Positions 8,849 through 18,259 of a stretch of 64,000 bases of DNA are shown piece by piece. The position numbers and the translations under genes were made by a program. The DNA lies in assembly GCA_963764465.1 (NCBI GenBank), contig CAVXSO010000006.1:496001-560000 (forward strand). Direction: 5' to 3'. Source of the stretch: JAJXXT01 sp963764465 (GTDB taxonomy: Bacteria > Pseudomonadota > Alphaproteobacteria > Acetobacterales > Acetobacteraceae). Under the pieces are notes generated by a model. It did not search any database, was not told where the DNA came from, and was given only the letters and a program-made list of their open reading frames with translations. Within the stretch, counting starts at the first letter, position 1. Every line of letters starts with the position of its first letter.

Positions 8849-10009
8849 ATGGACGCCTCCCTGCCGCCGACCCGTCCCCCACGTGGCCCCTGGAAACCCG
8901 CGGGCTGCGACCGTATCGCGCTCGTCCTGCAGGGCGGTGGCGCGCTCGGCGCCTACCAGGCCGGCGTCTACCAGGCGCTGCACGAGGCCGGGCTGGAGCC
9001 GGACTGGGTCACCGGCGTCTCCATCGGTGGCATCAACTCCGCGATCATCGCCGGCAACCCGCCGGAGCGCCGGCTGGAGCGCCTGCGCGAGTTCTGGGAT
9101 ACCATCACCGCGAGGCGCATCGCGCTCTGGACGATGGACGGCGACGACCCGCGCCGCTTCCGCAATGCCTTCTCCTCGTTCACCACCATGACCATGGGCC
9201 AGCCCGGCTTCTTCACGCCGAACGTGCCGAGCCCCTGGATGTCGCCGCGCGGCGCCAGAACCGCGACCGCCATCTACGACACCTCGCCGCTGCGCGAGAC
9301 GCTGCTCAAGCTGGTGGATTTCGACCTCATCAACAGCGGCGCCACCCGCCTCGCCCTCGGCGCGGTCAACGTCGCCACCGGCAACTTCATCTATTTCGAC
9401 AACGCCACGAGCGAGATCGTGCCGGAACATGTCATGGCCTCCGGCGCCCTGCCCCCGGCCCTGCCGATGATACGCATCGGCACCGATTACTTCTGGGATG
9501 GCGGCCTCGTCTCCAACACGCCGCTCTCCTTCCTGCTCACCGAGATCGGCCGCGACGACGTCCTCGTCTTCCAGGTGGACCTGTTCAGCTCCCAGGGGAA
9601 CATCCCCAGGGACATGCGCGATGTCCTCGCGCGCCAGAAGGACATCCAGTACTCCAGCCGCACCCGCATGCAGACCAGCATCTGGACCCAGCTGCACAAG
9701 CAAAAGGTCGCGATGCGCCGGCTGCTCAACATGATCCCGGAGGAAGCGCTGGACGACGACGACCTGGCGCTCAAGAAGGAACTCTCCAACCTGCCGGAGA
9801 TCACCATCCTGCACCTCATCTACCAGCAGCAGGCCTACGAGAGCGACGCCAAGGACTACGAGTTCTCCGCCACCTCCATGCGCGAACACTGGGATGCCGG
9901 CTACCGCGACACGGTGCGCACCCTGCGCCGGCGCGAGTGGCTCGCCATGCCCGGCGAGACCAAGGGCATCATGGTCCACGACGTCCACCACGCCGAGGAA
10001 GAAGAGTGA
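8849..10009 (+). CDS. Patatin-like phospholipase with DUF3734 C-terminal region
   Basis: A 386-residue protein with a complete patatin catalytic set. It has the oxyanion-hole motif GGGALG at residues 29-34, the nucleophile Ser58 in GVSIG, and Asp217 in the DGG motif (WDGGLVSNTPL). The dyad predicts acyl-ester hydrolysis of lipids. The segment after about residue 290 (MRRLLNMIPEEA to the acidic end HHAEEEE) fits the DUF3734 extension of this bacterial patatin group. There is no signal peptide, so it is probably cytoplasmic or membrane-peripheral. These proteins have been linked to polyhydroxyalkanoate or lipid turnover, but nothing here shows a specific role. Confidence 0.88.
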   Translation: MDASLPPTRPPRGPWKPAGCDRIALVLQGGGALGAYQAGVYQALHEAGLEPDWVTGVSIGGINSAIIAGNPPERRLERLREFWDTITARRIALWTMDGDDPRRFRNAFSSFTTMTMGQPGFFTPNVPSPWMSPRGARTATAIYDTSPLRETLLKLVDFDLINSGATRLALGAVNVATGNFIYFDNATSEIVPEHVMASGALPPALPMIRIGTDYFWDGGLVSNTPLSFLLTEIGRDDVLVFQVDLFSSQGNIPRDMRDVLARQKDIQYSSRTRMQTSIWTQLHKQKVAMRRLLNMIPEEALDDDDLALKKELSNLPEITILHLIYQQQAYESDAKDYEFSATSMREHWDAGYRDTVRTLRRREWLAMPGETKGIMVHDVHHAEEEE

Positions 10010-10060
10010 CATAGGCCGCCGGGGCTTCCCGGAACCGTAACAAAGCGTCAGGCTCGCGCC

Positions 10061-11662
10061 ATGCGCCTGCCCGCCGCCCTCGCGCCCCTGCGCCTGAAGG
10101 TCTTCCGCCTGCTGTGGACGGCCAATGTCGTCGTCTCGCTCGGTGTCTGGCTGCAGAACACCGGCGCCGGCTGGCTCATGGCCACCCTCGCCCCGTCGCC
10201 CCTGATGGTGAGCCTGGTGCAGGCCGCCACCATCCTGCCAACCTTCCTCCTCGCCCTTCCCGCCGGCGCCATCGCGGACATCCTGGACAAGCGCCGCTTC
10301 ATCCTCGCCACCCAGGTCTGGATGGCCGCCGCCGCCGCCGCCCTCACCGTCGCCACCATCCTCGGCCGCACGGACACGGTGATGCTGCTCGCCTTCACCT
10401 TCGCCATCGGCGCGGGTGCCGCGGTGAACTCGCCCGCCTGGGGCTCGGTCCTCATCGAGGTCGTGCCCCGGCGCGACATCGCCCAGGCGGTGGCGCTCAA
10501 CGGCGTCGGTTTCAACATCGCGCGCGCCATCGGCCCGGCGATGGCCGGCATCCTCGTCCTCGCCGGCGGCTCCGGCCTCGCCTTCGGCCTCAACGCCGTC
10601 TCATACCTCGCGGTGATCGCCTCCCTGCTCATCTGGCAACGCCGCAAGCGCGCCGCGGCGCTGCCGCCGGAGCGCCTCGGCGGCGCCATCCGCGCCGGCG
10701 TCCGCTTCGCCCGCTACGCCCCGGTGATGCGCGCCGCGATGCTGCGCTCCGCCGCCTATTTCTTCCCCGCGTCCGCCCCCTGGGCGCTGCTGCCGCTGGT
10801 GGTAAAGCTGCATCTCGGCCTCGGCGCGGGCACCTACGGGCTGCTGCTCGGCCTGATGGGCAGCGGCGGCGTCACCGCCGGCATGCTGCTGCCGCGCGCG
10901 CGGCACTACCTCTCGCGCGGCGATACCGTGTTCTGGTCCAGCATGCTCTCCGCCGCCGGCACCGCGGTGCTCGGGCTCACCAGCCAGTGGGGTTTCGCGG
11001 CGGTCGCCATGCTGGTCTTCGGCATCGGCTGGGTCGCCGCCTCCTCCATCGTGCAGGGCGTCGCCCAGCTCGCCGCCGCCCCCTGGGTGCGCTCGCGCGC
11101 GCTCTCCATCTACCAGATCGCCTCCAACGGTGCCCTCGTCGCCGGCACGTTCTTCTGGGGCTGGCTCGGCGACATGATCGGCCTGCCCGGCACGCTGGTC
11201 GCCGCCGCCGCCACCTGCGCCATCGTCGCCGTCGCCGCGCGCCGCATCGGCATCGACGACGAAGCCGCCCGCCCCACCGGCCTCGCCTCCGTCCCCGTGC
11301 CGGAGGCGGTCGACCCCGAGCTCGCCCCCGTCCTCGGCGCCTCGCGCGACCGCGTGCTGGAAACCCAGGCCTACCGCATCGCGCCAGGCGACCGCCCCGC
11401 CTTCGTCGAGCTGATGGCCGAGGTCCGCCACGTCCGCGGCCGCCTCGGCGCCGTCGCCTGGCGCCTCTACGAGGACGTTTCCCACCCCGAAGCCTGGCTC
11501 GAGGTCTGGCAGGCGGAATCCTGGACCGACCATCTGCGCGAGGTCGCCCGCCTGTCGGAAGCCGACCGCGCCGTGCTCGCCCGCGCACTGGCATTGAGCC
11601 AGGGACAGCGCCCGCTGCGCCGCTACATCGCGGTGACGCTGGGCAAGCGGTCGCACGGCTGA
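10061..11662 (+). CDS. MFS transporter (MFS_3 type) with a C-terminal soluble domain
   Basis: A 533-residue protein. Residues 1-410 hold about 12 hydrophobic spans of the major facilitator superfamily, with loop motif GAIADILDKRRF between spans 2 and 3. The family resembles the enterobactin-exporter-like MFS_3 group. Residues from about 425 to the end are soluble: AYRIAPGDRPAFVELMAEV, then GAVAWRLYEDVSHPEAWLEV, then LALSQGQRPLRRYIAV. This looks like the dimeric alpha/beta barrel (antibiotic-monooxygenase-like) tail known from some MFS_3 proteins. A small-molecule exporter is likely; the substrate is unknown. Confidence 0.85.
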   Translation: MRLPAALAPLRLKVFRLLWTANVVVSLGVWLQNTGAGWLMATLAPSPLMVSLVQAATILPTFLLALPAGAIADILDKRRFILATQVWMAAAAAALTVATILGRTDTVMLLAFTFAIGAGAAVNSPAWGSVLIEVVPRRDIAQAVALNGVGFNIARAIGPAMAGILVLAGGSGLAFGLNAVSYLAVIASLLIWQRRKRAAALPPERLGGAIRAGVRFARYAPVMRAAMLRSAAYFFPASAPWALLPLVVKLHLGLGAGTYGLLLGLMGSGGVTAGMLLPRARHYLSRGDTVFWSSMLSAAGTAVLGLTSQWGFAAVAMLVFGIGWVAASSIVQGVAQLAAAPWVRSRALSIYQIASNGALVAGTFFWGWLGDMIGLPGTLVAAAATCAIVAVAARRIGIDDEAARPTGLASVPVPEAVDPELAPVLGASRDRVLETQAYRIAPGDRPAFVELMAEVRHVRGRLGAVAWRLYEDVSHPEAWLEVWQAESWTDHLREVARLSEADRAVLARALALSQGQRPLRRYIAVTLGKRSHG

Positions 11663-11663
11663 T

Positions 11664-12065
11664 TCATCGGCGGGGTCCGGGCCCGCCTCCGTCCAGCCCC
11701 GCGCACAGCCCGGCGACCAGGGCCGCGGCGAGCATGGCCGCCTTGTTGTCCCGCATCAGCGCCTCAAGCGGGATCGGCGGAGCGGCGGGCGGCCGCGCCG
11801 GCCGGCGCAGCACGACGGCGAGCGCCGCCAGCCCGAGCACCAGCAGGCAGGCCGCGACCACGAGCGCGGCACCACCGGGCCCCACGCGCGGCACCATCTC
11901 GATCCACAGCGCCGCCAGCGCGCAGCCGAGGGCCGCCAGCAGCAGTACGGCCGCGAGCGCCGCCGCAACGGCGACGATACCGGCGCGCCGTGCCGCGATG
12001 GCAACGCCCGGCGCCCCCACGCCGCGAAGGATCGCACCCAGGAGCGGCGCCGCGTCCGCTCCCAT
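11664..12065 (-). CDS. Small inner-membrane protein, possible YqjE/holin-X-like partner of the DUF883 protein
   Basis: A 133-residue protein with two strong adjacent membrane spans (residues about 28-55 and 62-86) joined by a short loop. A third, weaker hydrophobic stretch (AAMLAAALVAGLCAGL) lies at the C-terminus. It lies 33 bases downstream of an ElaB/YqjD-like gene on the same strand. In many proteobacteria a YqjD-type gene is followed by a YqjE-type two-span membrane protein (phage-holin-family fold). I infer the same pairing here from position and topology; the sequence similarity itself is weak. Confidence 0.6.
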   Translation of the reverse strand: MGADAAPLLGAILRGVGAPGVAIAARRAGIVAVAAALAAVLLLAALGCALAALWIEMVPRVGPGGAALVVAACLLVLGLAALAVVLRRPARPPAAPPIPLEALMRDNKAAMLAAALVAGLCAGLDGGGPGPRR

Positions 12066-12098
12066 CAGGAACCGGCCCCCTTCACGGTCCCCGCCGCA

Positions 12099-12410
12099 TC
12101 ACGAGCCGCGGCGGGTCAGCATCTGGCTGCCCAACACGCCCAGGCCGAAGGCCAGCAACAGGCTCGTGATCGGCTGCTCCTCCACCTGCCGCGCGAGCGC
12201 GTTCGCCGCGCGCGCGCCTTGGGAATACAGGGCATCATAGACGTGCGAGGCGGACTGGCCGGCCTGCGCGGCCGCACCGTGAACCGCCTCGTCGGTCGCG
12301 TGCACGGCGCCATTCGTGACGTGCCCGGCAAGGCCGGCGACGTCCTTCCTGAGGGCGCTGAGATCGCGCAGAATGGTCTCGAGATCGGGTGTGTCTTTGG
12401 CGGCGGTCAT
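12099..12410 (-). CDS. DUF883/ElaB-YqjD-like membrane-anchored protein
   Basis: A 103-residue protein. The first 65 residues form an amphipathic helix (LETILRDLSALRKDVAGLAG, then an Ala/His/Thr-rich part). It ends in a short C-terminal membrane segment (PITSLLLAFGLGVLGSQML) and a basic tail (TRRGS). This tail-anchored arrangement is that of the ElaB/YqjD/DUF883 family; in E. coli YqjD binds ribosomes at the membrane in stationary phase. A strong AAGGAGAT ribosome site precedes ATG 12410. Family membership is an inference from architecture and the QPITSLLLAFGLG motif. Confidence 0.72.
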   Translation of the reverse strand: MTAAKDTPDLETILRDLSALRKDVAGLAGHVTNGAVHATDEAVHGAAAQAGQSASHVYDALYSQGARAANALARQVEEQPITSLLLAFGLGVLGSQMLTRRGS

Positions 12411-12734
12411 GGCCGGATCTCCTTCTGGACTCTGGTCGTCGGTAAAGGCACCAATGCAACCGCGGACGGCGCGTCATGCATGCCGCACACGCTCGCGATG
12501 CGTCTGCAAAAACAAACACAAGACATTTCGCCGCGCCGCCGGAATGACGACTTGGTGAATTGGCATGTGGATACCGAATCCGTGAGTTGAAAGCGTATTT
12601 ATACTTACATCCGGCCCGGCACGAAGGGTTTATTTCATCTCCCCACGGCCGGTCAGCCCATATCGCCGCCGGCGCGGACGCTTGAACGGATTCCGCGCGA
12701 TTGCCTAGAGTGCCGCCCCGCACGGGAACAGACG
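12411..12734. other. Divergent intergenic region between the DUF883-like gene and parE
   Basis: A gap of 324 bases between divergent genes. The part around 12585-12615 (AAAGCGTATTTATACTTACAT) is A/T-rich against a GC-rich background and is the likeliest place for promoters of one or both genes. Several short open frames cross it, but none has a convincing start or composition. I see no RNA gene, repeat or terminator. Confidence 0.4.
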
Positions 12735-14711
12735 ATGAACGACCTCTTCGGATCGCAGAAGAAACCCCGCAACGAGACCTACGACGCCAACTCCATCGTG
12801 GTGCTGGAAGGGCTCGAGCCCGTCCGCCGCCGCCCGGGCATGTATATCGGCGGCACCGACGAGGGGGCGATGCACCACCTCGCGGCCGAGCTGCTCGACA
12901 ACGCCATGGACGAGGCTGTGGCCGGCCACGCGAGCTTCATCGAAGTCTCACTGTCGCCCGACAATATTCTGACTGTGCGGGATAATGGGCGCGGCGTTCC
13001 GGTCGATCCGCACCCAAAATACCCCAATCTCTCGGCGCTCGAGGTCATCCTCACCACGCTGCACTCGGGCGGCAAATTCGACGACGGTGCCTATTCCACC
13101 TCCGGCGGCCTGCACGGCGTCGGCTCCTCCGTCGTCAACGCGCTCGCCAGCTTCCTGGAGGTCGAGGTCGCGCGTGAGCGCACGCTCTGGAAACAGCGCT
13201 ACGAGCGCGGCAAGCCGAAAACCAGGCTCGTCAACGCCGGCCCGGCACCGAACCGCCGCGGCACCACCATCCGCTTCCAGCCGGACCCGGAAATCTTCGG
13301 CCAGGCGCGCTTCCAGCCCGCGCGCCTCTACCGGCTCTGCCGCTCCAAGGCGTACCTTTTCCGCGGCGTCGAGATCCGCTGGGCCTGCGACAAATCCCTC
13401 GTCCGCGACGACACGCCGGCGGAGGCCGTGCTGCATTTCCCCGGCGGCCTGCGCGACAGCCTGGAGGCGGAGATCGAGGGCAGCACCCTCGTCGTCCCCG
13501 TCTGGGCCGGCGAGGCCGATCTCGGCAACGCCGCGGATGGCCAGAAGGCCGGCCGCATCGAGTGGGCCGTCGCCTGGACCGATGGTGGCGCCGGGGGCGG
13601 CGACGCCGGCATCGCCTCCTACTGCAACACCGTCCCCACGCCGCTCGGCGGCACACACGAGGCCGGCTTCCGCGCGGCCCTGCTCAAGGGCCTGCGCGCC
13701 TGGGGCGAGCAGCGAGCCAACCGCCGCGCCGCCGCCATCACCGGCGAGGACGTCGCCGCCGGCATGGCGGGCAAGATCTCCCTCTTCTTCCGCCAGCCCC
13801 AGTTCCAGGGCCAGACCAAGGAAAAGCTCACCTCGCCCGAGGCCACGCGCCTGGTCGAGGCCGCCATCCGCGACCGCTTCGACCACGTCCTCGCCGGCGA
13901 CCCGCAAGCCGCCGACAACCTGCTGTCATTCGCCATCGAGCGGGCGGAGGAACGCGCCCGGCGCAAGGAGGCGAAGGACACGCCGCGCAAATCCGCCACG
14001 CGCCGCCTGCGCCTGCCCGGCAAGCTCGCTGACTGCACGCTCGAAGACGCGGGCCGGACGGAACTCTTCCTCGTCGAGGGCGACAGCGCCGGGGGCTCCG
14101 CCAAGCAGGCCCGCGACCGCGCCACCCAGGCGGTCCTCCCCCTGCGCGGCAAGATCCTCAACGTCGCCTCGGCGAGCGTGGACAAGCTGCGCCAGAACCA
14201 GGAACTCAAGGACCTGGTCGAGGCGCTCGGCTGCGGCGTCGGCGACCGCTTCGACCGCGCGAGGCTCCGCTACGGCCGCGTCATCATCATGACGGACGCG
14301 GACGTGGACGGCGCGCATATCGCAACGCTGCTGATGACCTTCTTCTGGAGGGAACTGCCGGAGCTGGTGCGCCACGGCCATGTCTTCCTCGCCCGCCCGC
14401 CGCTCTACCGCCTGACGCAGGGTGCCAAGAGCATCTACGCCATGGACGACGCCGACAAGGACGTCAAAATGAAAGGCTTCCGCGGCAAGGTGGACGTCAG
14501 CCGCTTCAAGGGCCTCGGCGAAATGCCCCCCGCCCAGCTGCGCGAAACCACGATGGACCACCGCAAGCGCACGCTGCTGCAGATCGTCGCGCCGCCGGAA
14601 GCGCGCGCCCACACCAACGAGACGGTCGAGAACCTGATGGGCCGCCGCCCGGAACTGCGCTTCCGCTTCATCCAGGACCACGCCGCCGCCGTCGCCGAAC
14701 TGGACGTCTGA
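12735..14711 (+). CDS. parE: DNA topoisomerase IV subunit B
   Basis: A 658-residue type IIA topoisomerase ATPase subunit, which with ParC decatenates daughter chromosomes. The GHKL ATPase region has ELLDNAMDEA and DNGRGVPVDPHPK, then SGGLHGVGSSVVNAL. The TOPRIM domain has Glu448 in LVEGDSAGGSAKQARDR and the metal-binding MTDADVDGAH. It ends with ENLMGRRPELRFRFIQ. The PHPKYPNLSALEVILTTLHSGGKF segment and the total length fit ParE rather than the longer GyrB (about 800 residues). It is a single-gene unit here; parC is not in the window. Confidence 0.93.
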   Translation: MNDLFGSQKKPRNETYDANSIVVLEGLEPVRRRPGMYIGGTDEGAMHHLAAELLDNAMDEAVAGHASFIEVSLSPDNILTVRDNGRGVPVDPHPKYPNLSALEVILTTLHSGGKFDDGAYSTSGGLHGVGSSVVNALASFLEVEVARERTLWKQRYERGKPKTRLVNAGPAPNRRGTTIRFQPDPEIFGQARFQPARLYRLCRSKAYLFRGVEIRWACDKSLVRDDTPAEAVLHFPGGLRDSLEAEIEGSTLVVPVWAGEADLGNAADGQKAGRIEWAVAWTDGGAGGGDAGIASYCNTVPTPLGGTHEAGFRAALLKGLRAWGEQRANRRAAAITGEDVAAGMAGKISLFFRQPQFQGQTKEKLTSPEATRLVEAAIRDRFDHVLAGDPQAADNLLSFAIERAEERARRKEAKDTPRKSATRRLRLPGKLADCTLEDAGRTELFLVEGDSAGGSAKQARDRATQAVLPLRGKILNVASASVDKLRQNQELKDLVEALGCGVGDRFDRARLRYGRVIIMTDADVDGAHIATLLMTFFWRELPELVRHGHVFLARPPLYRLTQGAKSIYAMDDADKDVKMKGFRGKVDVSRFKGLGEMPPAQLRETTMDHRKRTLLQIVAPPEARAHTNETVENLMGRRPELRFRFIQDHAAAVAELDV

Positions 14712-14720
14712 GAGCGCTTA

Positions 14721-17045
14721 TCAGGCCGCGATTTTCGCCAGCCGCTCCCGATAAATCTCGAACGCATCCCCCGGATCGTCCGCATACGCCTCGATCCGCA
14801 CCAGGCACGTATGCGCCGAGCACCCCTGCCCGAATTGCGAGGTTCCGACATCGAGCGTCAGCACGTTCGGGTTCCCCGCCACGTCCAGCCCGGAATTCCC
14901 CACCGGCGTGAACCAGGCGCCGGTCGGCAGCACCACCACCCCCTCGCGCACCGCGTCCGAAACCGCCGCCGTCGCCAGGCAGGCGCCGCGTTCGTTGAAC
15001 AACCGGATCGTCATTCCATCCGCGATGCCCAGGCGGGCCGCATCCACGGGGTTGATCCGCGCCTGCTCGCGCCCGCCCCGCTTCTGCGCCCGGCTCGCTT
15101 CCCCGGTTTCGAGCTGGGAATGCAGCCGCCCGGGCGGCTGGCTGGAAATCAGATGGAACTGTCCACCGTCCCCCGCCGCCCCCAGCCACTCCGCCGGCTC
15201 GATCCACGCCGGGTGCGCCCGGCAATCCGCATAGTCCAGCCCCGCGAGCAGCGAACTTCCCAGGACGATCCGCCCGCTCTGCGTATGCAGCCTGTGCTCC
15301 TCCGGCCGCTCGCGGAACGCCTCGAGATAGGTGTGCCCGGTCTTCACCGGGCAGCGCGCATGCCCCGTCTCCCAGAACGCCTCGAACTCCGGCATCTCGA
15401 ACCCATGCCGCGCCGCGGCGTCCTTGCGGCTCGTCTCGTAGAGGTGGCGTATCCACCCCATTTCGTCGCGCCCCTCGGTAAACCGCGCGCCAACCCCCAG
15501 CCTCTCCGCGATCGCGCCGAAAATATCGTAATCGGAACGGGATTCCCCCAGCGGCTCCACCGCCTTCTGCATCGCCAGGATGAAGTCCGACCGCCGGTTC
15601 CCCGCCAGGTCGTTACGCTCGATCGAGGTCGAGGCCGGCAGCACGATATCCGCGCGCTGCGCCGTCGCGGTGAACATCGGGTCCTGCACGACGATCGTCT
15701 CGGGCCGCGCCCACGCCGCCTCCAGCCGGTTCAGATCCTGGTGATGGTGATACGGGTTCCCGCCGGCCCAATAAACCATCCGAATATCGGGATACGCGCG
15801 AACCTTGCCCTCGTAGCTGAACGGCGCACCCGGGTTCAGCAGCATGTCGCTGATCCGCGCCACCGGAATGAAGCTGTCGATAGCCTTGCGCCCCTGCGGC
15901 ATCGCCGGCGGCAGCCCGAGGTTGATCGCCGCTCCCACGCCGCCCAGGGACGCATACCCATACCCCACGCCGCCGCCAGGCAGCCCGATCTGCCCGGTCA
16001 CGGCCGCGAGCCCCAGCGCCGCCCAGAACGGCTGCTCGCCATGGTGCGCGCGCTGCAGGCTCCAGCTCACGGAAACCAGCGAGCGCGTCTCCACCAGCAC
16101 CCGCGCCAGCGCCGAAATCGCCCCGGCATCGAGCCCCATGGAATCAAGCCCGGTGATCGCCGCCGCCCACGCCGCGTCCTTGCGCACACCGTCCGCGCTG
16201 CCGTCGAGGTAGCGCAGGAAAACGTCCGCCCCGCTCGTGCAACGATCGAGAAAGTCACGGTCATGCCGCCCCGCCGCCACGATCTCGCCCGCGAGCCCCA
16301 GCATCAGCGCCGTGTCCGTGTTCGGCCGTATCGGCCACCACTCGGCGCCGACAAAATCCGGCAGGTCGTCGCGCACCGGCGAGACGTGCACCACCCGCGT
16401 GCCGCGCGCCGCGATTCGTCGCAGCTCGGCTTCCACGTTGTGCCGAGCGATCCCGCCGGATTCGTTCTGCGCCGTGCGCGGCGTGATGGCGCCGAACACC
16501 ACCAGCGTCTCGGTATGTTCCGCGATCGTATCCAGCGTGTCGGACTGCCCGTTGCACGCGGCATCGCTGCCCAGAGCATGCCGCAGGATCACCGGCCCCG
16601 CGGCGGTGGAATACGTGTCCACATGCCCCGTATACCCGCCCGCCAGGTTCAGCATCCGCCGCAGCAGGGACTGCGCATGGTGCACCCGTCCGCAATTCGT
16701 CCACCCGTAGGACCCGCCGAAGATCGATGCGTTGCCGAAGCTCCCGGCAACACGCCGGATCTCGCCGGCCACCAGCGACAGCGCCTCGTCCCAGGAAACG
16801 GGCACGAACCGCTCCCGCCCGCGCCCCCGCCGGTCGCTCCGCTCGCGCTTCGCGAGCCAGCCCTCGCGCACCATCGGCCGCAACACACGCCGCTCCGGCT
16901 TCGCCCACTCCCCCACGGAACGGATGATCGGCGAGGGCGCGGGGTCCTGCGCGAACGGCTCCACGCCCACGATCCGGCCATCCTCCACCAGGAGCGTGTA
17001 GGCGCCCCAATGGCTGCAATGCGGAACTCGCCGGACCTCACCCAT
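14721..17045 (-). CDS. Molybdopterin-dependent oxidoreductase, DMSO reductase family, BisC-like
   Basis: A 774-residue enzyme with no signal peptide and no N-terminal Cys cluster for a 4Fe-4S centre. This fits the cytoplasmic BisC (biotin/methionine sulfoxide reductase) or TorA/DorA branch. Ser112 in FGGSYGWTNCGR is the expected molybdenum ligand. Other landmarks are HCSHWGAYTLLVEDGRIVGV at the start, YWAGGNPYHHHQDLNRL, DIVLPASTSIERND and the C-terminal cofactor-binding part with QPPGRLHSQLETG and LPTGAWFTP. No chaperone, membrane cytochrome or electron-donor gene lies beside it. The substrate is probably an S- or N-oxide, but this is inferred from the family. Confidence 0.85.
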   Translation of the reverse strand: MGEVRRVPHCSHWGAYTLLVEDGRIVGVEPFAQDPAPSPIIRSVGEWAKPERRVLRPMVREGWLAKRERSDRRGRGRERFVPVSWDEALSLVAGEIRRVAGSFGNASIFGGSYGWTNCGRVHHAQSLLRRMLNLAGGYTGHVDTYSTAAGPVILRHALGSDAACNGQSDTLDTIAEHTETLVVFGAITPRTAQNESGGIARHNVEAELRRIAARGTRVVHVSPVRDDLPDFVGAEWWPIRPNTDTALMLGLAGEIVAAGRHDRDFLDRCTSGADVFLRYLDGSADGVRKDAAWAAAITGLDSMGLDAGAISALARVLVETRSLVSVSWSLQRAHHGEQPFWAALGLAAVTGQIGLPGGGVGYGYASLGGVGAAINLGLPPAMPQGRKAIDSFIPVARISDMLLNPGAPFSYEGKVRAYPDIRMVYWAGGNPYHHHQDLNRLEAAWARPETIVVQDPMFTATAQRADIVLPASTSIERNDLAGNRRSDFILAMQKAVEPLGESRSDYDIFGAIAERLGVGARFTEGRDEMGWIRHLYETSRKDAAARHGFEMPEFEAFWETGHARCPVKTGHTYLEAFRERPEEHRLHTQSGRIVLGSSLLAGLDYADCRAHPAWIEPAEWLGAAGDGGQFHLISSQPPGRLHSQLETGEASRAQKRGGREQARINPVDAARLGIADGMTIRLFNERGACLATAAVSDAVREGVVVLPTGAWFTPVGNSGLDVAGNPNVLTLDVGTSQFGQGCSAHTCLVRIEAYADDPGDAFEIYRERLAKIAA

Positions 17046-17116
17046 GCCTCACCTCACGCCGCCACGCGGCCCCGATCAGGCCCGCATAGCGGAAGCCCCG
17101 TCTCAGGTACAGCACA

Positions 17117-18259
17117 TCAGTCGAGCGTCCGCCGGTAGGTCAGCACCGCGACGACGCTGATCGCCACCGCGAAGGCCGCCATCGGCCACAGATCGGGCGC
17201 GATCTCCGCCCACCCGTTGCCCTTGAGCAGCACGCCGCGGCAGATGCGCAGCGCATGCGTGATCGGCAGCATGTCGCCAACCGCCTGCGCCCAGTACGGC
17301 ATGCCGCGGAACGGAAACAGGAACCCCGAGAGCAGCATCGACGGCAGGAACACGAACGTCGCCATCTGCATCGCCTGCATCTGCGTGCGCGCGATCGAGG
17401 AAATCACGAACCCCAGCGCCAGGTTGCAGCCGATGAACAGCCCGATCGCGGCCAGCAGCAGCGGCAGCGAGCCGGCCACCGGCACGTGGAACACCAGCAC
17501 CGCCACCAGCAGCACCAGCGAGATCTGCAGATACCCGAGCCCGACATAGGGCATGATCTTGCCCAGCAGCACCTCGGCAGGCTGGATCGGCAACACCAGC
17601 AGGTTCTCCATCGTGCCCGTCTCGCGCTCGCGCGTGATCGCAATTGCCGTCGAAACCAGCGTCGAGAAGGTCAGCACCATGGCGATCAGCCCCGGAACGA
17701 TGTTCAGCGCCGTGATCTGCTCGGGGTTGTAGCGCGCGTGCACGATGGTCTGGTACGGCACCAGCGCGGGATGGAGGCGCGGGTCGGCCGGCAGGTCGCG
17801 CGTCAGCACGTTGCCGCCCAGCACATTGCCCCCGAGGGCGTTGACCGCCGCCGTCGCGTTGCCGATCGCGGTCGGGTCAGAACCATCGGCATCGACCAGG
17901 AGCGAAGGTGAGCCGCCATGCAGCACGTCGCGCTGAAAACCGGGCGGGATGTCGATGATGAACATCACGTCCCAGCGCCGCAGCGCCTCGTCCGCCGCGG
18001 CCTCGGTCGGATAGACGTGGATATCGAAATACTTGGTGTTCTCGAGTGCCGTCACGATATCGCGCTCGTAGCGGGAATGGTCGGCGGAGACCAGCGCGGT
18101 CGGCAGGTGCCGGGGATTCGTATTGATGGCGTAACCGAACAGGAAGAGCTGGATCATCGGCAGCACCAGCGTCAGCGCGATTGTCGCGCGGTCGCGCCGC
18201 AGCTGGGTCGCCTCCTTGCTCAGCATCGCGATAAAACGGTGCCAGGAAAAAAACTTCAT
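17117..18259 (-). CDS. ABC-2 type transporter permease (YbhS/YbhR/YhhJ-like)
   Basis: A 380-residue permease with one N-terminal span (IALTLVLPMIQLFLFGYAI). A large periplasmic domain follows to about residue 190, then five C-terminal spans containing NIVPGLIAMVLTFSTLVSTA and RERETGTMENLLVLPIQP, the classic ABC-2 motif. GGNVL occurs twice in a row in the periplasmic domain. Its ATG overlaps the ATPase stop (ATGA). E. coli has two different permeases (YbhS and YbhR); only one is present here, so a homodimer is likely. The predicted role is export of drugs or other toxic hydrophobic compounds. Confidence 0.9.
   Translation of the reverse strand: MKFFSWHRFIAMLSKEATQLRRDRATIALTLVLPMIQLFLFGYAINTNPRHLPTALVSADHSRYERDIVTALENTKYFDIHVYPTEAAADEALRRWDVMFIIDIPPGFQRDVLHGGSPSLLVDADGSDPTAIGNATAAVNALGGNVLGGNVLTRDLPADPRLHPALVPYQTIVHARYNPEQITALNIVPGLIAMVLTFSTLVSTAIAITRERETGTMENLLVLPIQPAEVLLGKIMPYVGLGYLQISLVLLVAVLVFHVPVAGSLPLLLAAIGLFIGCNLALGFVISSIARTQMQAMQMATFVFLPSMLLSGFLFPFRGMPYWAQAVGDMLPITHALRICRGVLLKGNGWAEIAPDLWPMAAFAVAISVVAVLTYRRTLD

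Noticed and set aside
14811..17138. Plus-strand frame of 775 residues opposite the molybdoenzyme
   Set aside because: Arg/His/Pro-rich shadow of a well-defined gene on the other strand.
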